Of a stretch of DNA of 64,000 nt, positions 56,546 through 64,000 are shown in pieces. The number at the start of each line of letters is the position of its first letter. The stretch's first letter is position 1. The position numbers and the translations under genes are program-made. The notes beneath the pieces were generated by a model, which ran no database searches, was not told where the DNA came from, and saw nothing but the letters and a program-made list of their open reading frames with translations. The DNA is from Magnaporthiopsis rhizophila (Eukaryota > Ascomycota > Sordariomycetes > Magnaporthales > Magnaporthaceae): positions 87,330 through 151,329 of the forward strand of contig PYSS01000085.1 in assembly GCA_003049465.1 (NCBI GenBank). The letters run 5' to 3'.

Positions 56546-58053
56546 CGCCTGGGATGAGATGAGAGTTGGACGGGTCTCAAGACAAAATGGAAAATATAAC
56601 AGATGAAGCCAACGAGAAGAAGAAGAAAAAGAAGAAAAAAGGAGTAAAAGAAATGGTGAGAAACAATAGGAAAAATGACGGGAAGGAAATAAAGAAACAA
56701 AGACGTAACTGCGAGAAGAGATCTATGGGTGGCAGACGCCTGAGGAGAAGAAAACCCCCCAATTGAACGATGAGCGAACCATCACGACTTTATATTTACA
56801 CACACACGCATGAAGTCCGCATCCACCACCGTCCGTCATCCCATGCTCAATTGGAAGATCAAGTTGCGCATGAGCAATGCCAAGTTTCCGTGCGCTGCGG
56901 CCAGGTCAGGGGCTGGAACACAAAGGATCCGTCGGGAGCCAGCCGACACTGACCCACCTCGTGGGGTCGAGTTCCGAGTGGGCACTACCGCAAAACATTA
57001 GGTACCTTTATGCCATTTGAGGCTTGGTTTCCCTTATGTTTTTCCCCCTTTTGTTTGGCTTGGCGTTGGCACCACCATCCCCCATTGGGAACCCGTACCC
57101 TTGGATGGCATACTCTCGGACGGAAAGGCCGCGTATGGTGAGGCGTCGGGCGAGCGCAATGAAACCAGCCCATCTAGGTAGGCAGCGCTTTGCTATACGC
57201 CTTTCATTGGCGGCTCGGTGTCCCGCGGTGAGGTGAGCTGCACAGGAGCTCAGCCCCGCCGCCTTGCCTAAAAGAAAAAAAGAGATGGCAGTTCTCAGTG
57301 CGACGGAAGTTTTACTGGCCGAATTTAGATGGTGGGGTGGACCCATAAATACCATCTTTGGAGGACGCTACAAGCTACCCGCCTGCTGTCATAAGCCTTT
57401 CCCCTGATCCCAGCAAGGATTTCTTCCAGCACCGCCTCGCTTCTTACTCGCGTGGCGTCAAGACCCTTGTCGTGTGTTGAACGTGTACGGGTAGAAGTAC
57501 CAGCATTCTATCTCAACTTCGGCTGTCGACCGTAACCGATATGCGGGGGTCGCAAGGCTGTATGACCAGCCGTCTGTCGCTTCGATTTGGGCAGGCCTTG
57601 CCTGGGCCACCATGTCGCCACCAGATGACCCTGGTGTCAGGCTGCGGCAGACGGAGCCCCCGAGGGCCCAAAACCCAGCCTGCTCGCTACCGTCCATTCG
57701 TCACAAGATAGGCTAGTAATTAAGCTTGTCTTTCCTGGCCGCCAGCGAGCATCGACTTCGGACGTTAACGGCGCCGGCGCTTTTCTTCATGCTGCCCCAC
57801 AAAATCACCCGCCATCCGACCACATGCAGGTATGCCTAGCGTCATGCCGCAGCGCGGGAGATCCAGTTGACATTGCGCCACAACCCCGCGCCAGTCCAGC
57901 CTCCGTCCCGCACACCCTCAAGCTACGGCAGGCACCCGCTTGTACCAGGCACACATATCCCAGGCCGTTTCATCGCCTCCTCTCGGATCCTTCCCGCCGC
58001 CTTGCCGCAATTTGATCCGAGTCGCGTACGGCACATTGCGAACGCTCTAAAAT
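56546..58053. other. 1.5-kb intergenic region, no gene supported
   Basis: Begins with a purine-rich gaagaagaag-type tract (about 56,608-56,660), then unremarkable sequence. Frames of 60-115 codons occur on both strands with no domain. It holds the promoter of the amidase at its right end. Confidence 0.5.
56608..56660. repeat. Purine-rich GAA-type low-complexity tract
   Basis: Runs of gaagaagaagaaaaagaag just upstream of the start of the secreted EEP gene, on its promoter side. Confidence 0.8.
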
Positions 58054-60207
58054 ATGACGGAGGAAGAGGCGGTAACGGCTGCGCCCTGGCAGGACACGGT
58101 GCGGCGCAAGCTCGACCAGCAGAAACATATCATCGACGACTTCTTGGCCGGTGTCGAGACCGACGCCAAGCTGTCCATTGGCCCCTCGACCGACGTTGCC
58201 GAGCTCCTTGAGGGGTTCGAACGTGGAGACCTCAGCTGCGTCGAGACGACCAAGGCCTTTATTCAAAGGTCGGCGACCAGAGATCTGTGGATTTTCCCTT
58301 CTCTTAGAATGCGTTTGTTGACGGGCACCATGGATTGCATGATAACGTGACCCGCAGAGCATGCAAAACTCACGAAACGGTACGCCCCCACCTACCCCTG
58401 GGTTCCGTGGCAGTGCCGCGGATTGCTAACAGGACGAGCATCTGCAATACCCGTAGACCAACTGGTAAGCCCCAATCGGGATGGGGTTGTGCCGGCTACG
58501 GCTCGGCGTAGAGCGTTCAAGAACCAAGAAAAACGCAAGTTTGGCTAACCGCCTGGCCGTGTCTAACAGCCTCACCGAGCTGGTCTTTGAGGATGCTCTT
58601 CGTCAAGCGGCCGCGCTCGACGACCATGTCGCAAAGAACGAGACATTAGCAGGTCCGCTGCACGGGATCCCAGTGACGGTTAAGGACCAATTCAACATCG
58701 CTGGTGTCGACACTACCTTGGGATACGTGGGGAGGTCTTTCAAGCCCGCCGTTGACGATGCCGTCCTTGTGTGGATGCTGCGCTCGCTGGGGGCCTTGAT
58801 CATTGCTAAATCAAACCTTCCGCAGAGCATCATGGTACGCAACGAGCTGGTCCTTCTGGTCTTGTACATCCTGTCCATGGTAAGGTGATTGGGGCTACTC
58901 ACTCTAAGAACACTATCGACACAGTGGTGCGAGACGGATAACCCTCTCTGGGGTTTGACGACACATCCGCTGCACAAAGGCTACACTCCTGGTGGGTCGA
59001 CCGGCGGCGAAGCTGCTCTGCTCTCGCAGGGAGCCTCCATGCTTGGTTGGGGCACGGACATCGGCGGAAGTATTCGTATTCCAGCGCACATGATGGGTCT
59101 ATATGGCTTCAAGCCTACAGTAAGCTATCTGCTCGAGTCTACTTGGGCGCCTAGTGTCAAGGGCATGGCCCGTCCCGACGCGCCTCGAGGTGGCCGGAGA
59201 AACTTATTCGACAATTATCACAACAGAGCTCTCGCCTTCCGTACAGAGGTGTTCCCGTATCTACCGAGGGCCAAGAGCACGTCCCATCTTCGGTTGGACC
59301 GCTGGCACGAAGCCTCCGCACCATCCGCCTAGCCATGGAGTCGCTAATCCGTGCTAAGCCGTGGGAGGCGGACGCACGCTGCACTCCGATCCCCTGGCGC
59401 GAGGACGTTCTCAAGCAAATACAAGACCGTCCCCTTGTGGTCGGGGTATTATACGACGATGAGTTTGTCAGACCCCACCCGCCGATATCCCGCGTCCTGA
59501 AGTCTGCCATCAAGGCGCTCCAGGATGCTGGCCACGAGGTCTTTGAATGGGACGCGCAGCTGCATGCTGATTGCATCGAGCTCATGGTACGGCTTATCGC
59601 CTACTTTCCCCAAAACCCGCTCTTGGTCAAAAATTGGCGCGCTAATTTTGGCTCCTATGATCAGGACGAGTATTACACCGTCGACGGCGGTGAAGATATC
59701 CGCAATGATGTCGCCGCCGGAGGCGAGCCTCTCATTCCACACGTCCAGCGCCTGGTGGACCGCGGCGACGCCATCTCGGTCTACAAGTACTGGCAGCTCA
59801 ACAGACGCAAGTGGGATCTGCAACAAGCCTACCTCGAGAAGTGGAGCTCGCTCCAGTCCCCGGAATCCGGAAGGATTGCAGACGTCCTCGTCATGCCCCC
59901 GATGCCGCATTCGGCGGTCCCGCATCGTGGGTGCAAGTGGGTAGGGTACACAAAGGTCTGGAACCTGCTCGACTACCCGGCCATGGTGATTCCGGGCGGA
60001 AACGTCGTCCAAGGGGACCTCGAAGCGGAGTGGGATTTCGAGGAGCGTAACGAGACGGACGGGTGGGTCAAGAAGCTTTGGACAGACAACAAGGAGGACA
60101 TGGCAGCGATGGGCCTCCCCGTTGGAGTGCAGCTGGTTGGTCGTAGATTCGAGGAGGAGAAGCTTCTGGCAGCCGCCACTGTGCTTGACTGGCTGTTGCG
60201 GAAATGA
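58054..60207 (+). CDS. Amidase-signature family amidase (four exons)
   Basis: Exons 58,054-58,268, 58,540-58,834, 58,925-59,119 and 59,227-60,207, about 561 aa, the normal size for fungal acetamidase-type enzymes. Introns 2 (gtacgc...acacag) and 3 (gtaagc...acaacag) join cleanly in frame (FKPT|SSRLPYRGVPVSTEG). Intron 1 is long (271 bp) with a weak gtcggc donor, so exon 1's end is less certain. Catalytic parts: HGIPVTVKDQFNI (Lys), YTPGGSTGGEAAL (cis-Ser block) and GWGTDIGGSIRIPA (nucleophile Ser), followed by YGFKP. The late part holds EWDAQLHADCIELM and GLPVGVQLVGRRFEEEKLLA. It would release ammonia from a small amide for use as a nitrogen source; the exact substrate is unknown. Cytosolic, with no signal peptide. 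Confidence 0.85.
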
Positions 60208-60770
60208 GGGGTGGAGAGACAGTGGGCACGCCGGCTCCAACGTGTTCCGGTGGCCATGGTCTCGGGAGGCTAAATAGGTCTCGAGACTGTCCTATCACAA
60301 ATCCCCACCGAGTTCAGCACTGATCGCAATTCTGCCTCCGGTTCACCATTACGCCAGAGAGCGTCGCTGTGTCGACGTTTAACGTGGGAGTGAGGATAGG
60401 GAAGAATATTTCCATCAGCGACCAAAGTTGAATATATCAGGTTCGGTACGCATTTTCTTCAGGAGATCCTGGGGCCTTCTCTGAGGGGCTCTTCTTCCAT
60501 CAACGCGCGCTGCATAAATGCTACTGGAATAACAAAAAAGGAATAGGAAAAGAAATAGGGGAAAAAGCAAATATTGACACGATTGGGCTCCGTGCATAAG
60601 GCGTGTATAAAAATATGTTACTTGGATTATTTCCCATAGCAGATACAAGAATCGGCGGAACTACCTAACCCAAAGAAACGACATGGCAGGTGATACAAGA
60701 TTATGCTAATGAACTGATGGTACAAACAAGTCTACAAGCATTTCACACCAACCCCATCAGCTCGCCCATG
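60208..60770. other. Intergenic, convergent 3' ends
   Basis: Lies between the ends of the amidase and of the Asn/Gln-rich gene. No gene seen. Confidence 0.5.
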
Positions 60771-62060
60771 TCACTGCCCCAGGCGGTAGGCGACATCGGG
60801 GCGGAAATACTGGCTGATGTCGTTGTCGACACCGCAGTTGGTGCACGTGTGCAGCACGCGGGCGGCATTGTGAGCACCGGGGCCGAAATGCGTCACCGAC
60901 GGGGTCTGCTGCTGCTGCTGCTGCGGTTGCTGCTGCTGCGGCATCCGTGGCGGGGAACCCCCAGCGCTCCGGCCGTAAGCTGCCATGCCGTTGCCGTTGC
61001 CGACGCTGTTGCCGTTCATCTTGGCGGCGTTGGTCGGGCTGCCGCTGCTGTCCGGCCCGCTGTGGTAGCCCGCCTCCCGGAGGTCTGCCTCGTGGTGCTT
61101 GCGGGCGACCTCGGACGCGGCGATGCCGCTGACGCCGGCACCGACGCCGTACCCGGCACCGGGGCTGCGGCCCATGTCATGGTCCCGGAAATGGTCGCCG
61201 TTGTTGTTGTTGCTGTTGTTGATGATGTTGCGCTCGTTGAGGCCGGCGCCATTGACGCCGTGGGTGTTGTCGATGCCGCGGGGGGCCTGGTGCCCGTTGC
61301 GGACGCCGGCGGCGCCGTTGTTGTTGTGGTGGTCGCTGCTGCTGAAATTGATGCCAGGAGCCGGGCTGTACGTGTACATGTCGTCGTTGCCGTGACCATT
61401 GACGCCGTAGGCATTGCCGTCTAGGCCTGCGGCGTTGCCGTTGGACCAGTAGGGATCCCTCTCGCCGTCGAGGTTGGACAGCGTGTTGCCGTTGTTCAGC
61501 ATGCCGCCGTTGTTGGTGCCGACGAAGTCCTTGGCATACACGTCCCTCGGACCGCCCTGGCTCCCCGGGCGCAGGGGCAGGTTCTTCTGGTAGCCGTCGA
61601 CACCGGCGCCGTTGTTATTGGGTACGTCGTTGGCGTTGTTGGCGCCGCGATTGTTGTTGATGTTGCCCCAGTACGGGTCGCGCTTGGTGTTGGTGCCGAT
61701 GTTTGCCGGCTTGACGGGCTGGGGCTGCTCGATCTGGGAGTCACCGGCGAAGGCCACCCCAGGCTGCCGCCTGGAGTCGAACTCTGGCTCGCCGGCGCCG
61801 CCAAAGTCGACACCCGAGTCGGACTTTTGGTGGCGGTGGCGCTGCGACTTGCGGAGAGTTGGTGACGTGTTGAGGCCGTCGGCGCTGGTCCTGCCGGTCA
61901 AGGACCGGTCTTGGGCGGGCTTGATGGGCTTGACGGCGGAAGGGTCAACATCGGAGGGGAAGGAGCCAGGCAGCCGGCCATCCTCGTATTCGCCGGACCC
62001 CTTGGGGCTGCGACGGTCGTCGCCGTGCAGCGCATTCTTGATCTTTGTTCCGAGACCCAT
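60771..62060 (-). CDS. Asn/Gly/Gln-rich low-complexity protein with C-terminal CxxC
   Basis: 429 aa, single exon, starting MGLGTKIKNALHGD. The middle is mostly disordered: Asn runs (NNNNGDHFRD, INNNRGANNANDV), Gly-Asn repeats, two RDPYW motifs (KRDPYWGN and ERDPYWSN) and a Gln stretch (QQQQPQQQQQQTP). The end is conserved-looking: HNAARVLHTCTNCGVDNDIS, then QYFRPDVAYRLGQ, with a CxxC that might bind zinc. The N-terminal ~15 residues are basic and amphipathic and, with the Gly at position 2, could attach to membrane (myristoylation is inference). I recall uncharacterised fungal proteins with this frame but no known function. The Asn/Gln content resembles prion-like or phase-separating proteins. 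Confidence 0.78.
   Translation of the reverse strand: MGLGTKIKNALHGDDRRSPKGSGEYEDGRLPGSFPSDVDPSAVKPIKPAQDRSLTGRTSADGLNTSPTLRKSQRHRHQKSDSGVDFGGAGEPEFDSRRQPGVAFAGDSQIEQPQPVKPANIGTNTKRDPYWGNINNNRGANNANDVPNNNGAGVDGYQKNLPLRPGSQGGPRDVYAKDFVGTNNGGMLNNGNTLSNLDGERDPYWSNGNAAGLDGNAYGVNGHGNDDMYTYSPAPGINFSSSDHHNNNGAAGVRNGHQAPRGIDNTHGVNGAGLNERNIINNSNNNNGDHFRDHDMGRSPGAGYGVGAGVSGIAASEVARKHHEADLREAGYHSGPDSSGSPTNAAKMNGNSVGNGNGMAAYGRSAGGSPPRMPQQQQPQQQQQQTPSVTHFGPGAHNAARVLHTCTNCGVDNDISQYFRPDVAYRLGQ
60906..60945. repeat. CTG/CAG trinucleotide repeat coding for polyglutamine
   Basis: Two short blocks of CTG repeats on the plus strand, CAG on the coding strand, with a proline codon between the blocks. Confidence 0.85.
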
Positions 62061-62766
62061 GTTGAACTGTGAGATGTGATGGTTATGGATGGAAATTAGG
62101 ACAAAATGGAATCTGAGGACAAGTGGCGAACGTTTGTTTATAATTGGATGAGGGTATAGATGGTGATCTTTTGGGCCTATGCAATTTTACTGATGTAGAG
62201 TAATATCAAATTGGCCTTACCGTCCCCAGGGGCGGGCATTTATTAATACTCCTGCTGCCCTTCGGCCGTCGTCGGCGTCCCAGAGCGGACGAAAAGTTGG
62301 CAACGTTGACATCACCTCTAGTTTTGCGCGCATTGACACACGGTATTACAATTTGCGACAGTCAGAATCGAAGAGTGTACTGAGCCACGGCAGACGAGCC
62401 TGCTTGGATTGCGTTTTCGGATGATCATCGCGAAGATCGTCGTGGGAAAAAACCTGGCCAAAGGATTAAGCGTGTGAGGCTGGCGTCGGGAACCGAGCTG
62501 AGTGGTGGAGCCCCTGCGTCACTGGATGACGTCGAAGGTGAGCTGCTGTGGATGGAAAATTTAGGGGTCTTCTCGGCAACTCAATCTTGCATGATCCAAT
62601 TGATGGCTCCAATTTTGCCACAGTAGAATTCAGGGTCCAGACTGGAAAATATGACGGGCAAGCTGGAAATGGACAGCTACGGCGGGAGCTGAAGTTAGCA
62701 ATCGTTGTGGCCAAGTTGGACATTATTCCTAGAAACCATCACAAGTACCCTGCCCTCCAACCCTCT
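62061..62766. other. Intergenic
   Basis: Promoter side of the Asn-rich gene and 3' side of the dehydrogenase. A plus-strand frame starting at 62,548 is mostly antisense to the dehydrogenase and is not supported. Confidence 0.5.
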
Positions 62767-64000
62767 CTAATACCCCTCTTTTCGGTTGACACGGTTCGCC
62801 AGCGGCCTTCCCTCGTCGAGGCGCCCGAGGTTCAAGTCGAGGATGCCCAGGATGCGCGAGCCAAGCTTGGTGGAGGAGCCGCTGACGTGCGGCGTGATGA
62901 GCACGTTCTTGGCCTTCCAGAGCGGGTGGCCCGCGGGCAGGGGCTCCGGGTCCGTGACGTCGAGTGCGGCGCCGCGGATCACGCCGGCCTCCAGCGCCGC
63001 GATGAGCGCGTCGGTGTCGATCACCTGTCCGCGCGCAATGTTGGACACGAACGTCTTCCCTCGCCTGGCGCCCTCGCCCAGCAGGTTCAGCTCGTCGGCA
63101 CCCAGCAGGTGCGTGGTCTTGCTGGTCAGCGGCGCTGACACCACGAGCAAGTCCAGGCCCGACGACAGGAAGCGGTGCAGGTCTTCCTTGGAGCCTCCCG
63201 AGAACCAACGGGACGGGAACGCGCCGTCCGGGTCGCCCGTGCCCGGCGGCGCGTACGTGTCGTCGCGCCGCGACTCGGGCGTCTCCCGCGGGTGCAGCGT
63301 GTAGGCGTGAACGTCCATGCCCAGCGCCTTGCTCAGCCGGGCCACCTGTCGCCCGATGCTGCCGTAGCCGAGGATGCCGCTGGTGGGTTTCCAACGAGAG
63401 TCGGTTAGTGAATGACCCCGGCAGCCGGCCAGAAGGGAGAGAGGGAGACATACACCCGGCGCCCTACCGAGTCCTCGACGACGCTGTCGTACCAGGCTGG
63501 GTCCCAACTCTCCTCTTTTTGCTTCTCGATGTATCTGGGGACTGTATGTATGCAGCACCGCAGGGGTTTGTGTTAGTAAACGCTGCTGGGAGCAGCCACT
63601 GACTGACTTTGAGTGGTGTCGCATGTTCGAGACAAGCACGCACGATGGTGTTCAAAGCTCAGGAACGTGCTGATGATCCACTCGGAGATCTGCGGCCTGG
63701 AGATTGGTGGCGCCTCGCGTCAGCTAACTGTTGTGTTACTCCAAAGGCATTCCGACCCCTAACGACGGGGCGACTCACCCGTGCACTCCATTGGCGGTAC
63801 ACAGCGCGATGCTTTCGTCATCGAACAGCGGGCTCTGCAGGACGTGGTTGGCGCCGGCGCTGAGCAGCTGCACGTACTGCAGCTTGGGCGCCTGCTCCCG
63901 GGTCGGCAGCGCCGTGCCCGTCATTAAGATCGTGACCTCCTTCCACTCGAACCTGTCGCACGAGCCCGAGACGGCTTCCGGCACGGCCGCGGCCCCCCAC
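62767..64000 (-). CDS. D-isomer-specific 2-hydroxyacid dehydrogenase, 5' end beyond the window
   Basis: Visible exons: 63,779 to beyond 64,000 (partial), 63,644-63,696, 63,454-63,541 and 62,767-63,379. Introns are 82, 102 and 74 bp with gtgagt, gtgcgt and gtatgt donors. The joins restore family sequence: CTANGVHG|PQISEWIIS, FEHH|LPRYIEKQK and VGRRV|GILGYGSIG. The NAD-binding loop is GYGSIGRQVA. The catalytic Arg is in SNIARGQVIDTDAL, the Glu in DVTDPEPLPAGHPLW and the His in LITPHVSGSS. The enzyme would reduce an alpha-keto acid such as glyoxylate or hydroxypyruvate with NAD(P)H in the cytosol; substrate specificity cannot be told. No break in the visible part. Confidence 0.9.

Overview
The window comes from a filamentous ascomycete (Pezizomycotina, probably a Sordariomycete). 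The evidence is: short GT-AG introns of roughly 66-120 bp, fungus-specific families (KNH-like wall protein, HeLo-type kinase, polyketide-cluster tailoring genes, DUF1989 urea-carboxylase-associated protein, fungal amidase), and a sharp split between an extremely AT-rich half and a GC-rich half. The AT-rich half looks like DNA mutated by repeat-induced point mutation (RIP): coding frames of transposons are still readable, but CAG/CAA/CGA/TGG codons have become stops throughout.

Positions 1 to about 33,000 are a stack of nested retrotransposons. The host element is a plus-strand Ty3/gypsy chromodomain element split into three visible pieces (6,735-7,271; 16,082-16,418; 24,408-29,749). Into it went a minus-strand gypsy copy (3,198-6,734), itself interrupted by another plus-strand gypsy copy (1-3,197), and two Ty1/Copia elements in opposite orientation (7,272-16,076 minus, TSD ATATT; 16,419-24,402 plus, TSD GACAA/GATAA). 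The second Copia carries a solo gypsy LTR (22,753-23,270, TSD TCGGT). A 111-bp LTR-like element is inserted twice (TSDs CCGGC and AATGC) and has escaped RIP. From 29,750 to 33,000 there are LTR, gag and Tc1/mariner fragments, plus a 298-bp solo LTR with TSD TTAAC.

Positions 33,500-48,250 are GC-rich and full of broken genes. A KNH-like single-pass membrane protein looks intact. It is followed by an Ayg1-like alpha/beta hydrolase, a SAM methyltransferase and a trans-enoyl-reductase-like gene, all disrupted, which together look like a relict polyketide cluster without its synthase. Next come an SF1 helicase-like pseudogene, an apparently intact Myb-like small nuclear protein, and a HeLo-type kinase pseudogene. 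Many premature stops are one C:G to T:A step from a sense codon that suits the family.

Positions 48,300-64,000 are ordinary, mostly intact euchromatic genes: a small conserved three-exon protein, a C2H2 zinc-finger protein, a GNAT acetyltransferase, a DUF1989 protein, a small Gly-rich protein, a secreted endonuclease/exonuclease/phosphatase-family protein, a four-exon amidase, an Asn/Gln-rich protein and a D-2-hydroxyacid dehydrogenase running off the right edge. I saw no tRNA, rRNA, CRISPR array or telomeric repeat. Exon structures were worked out by hand from splice motifs and reading frame, without transcript data.
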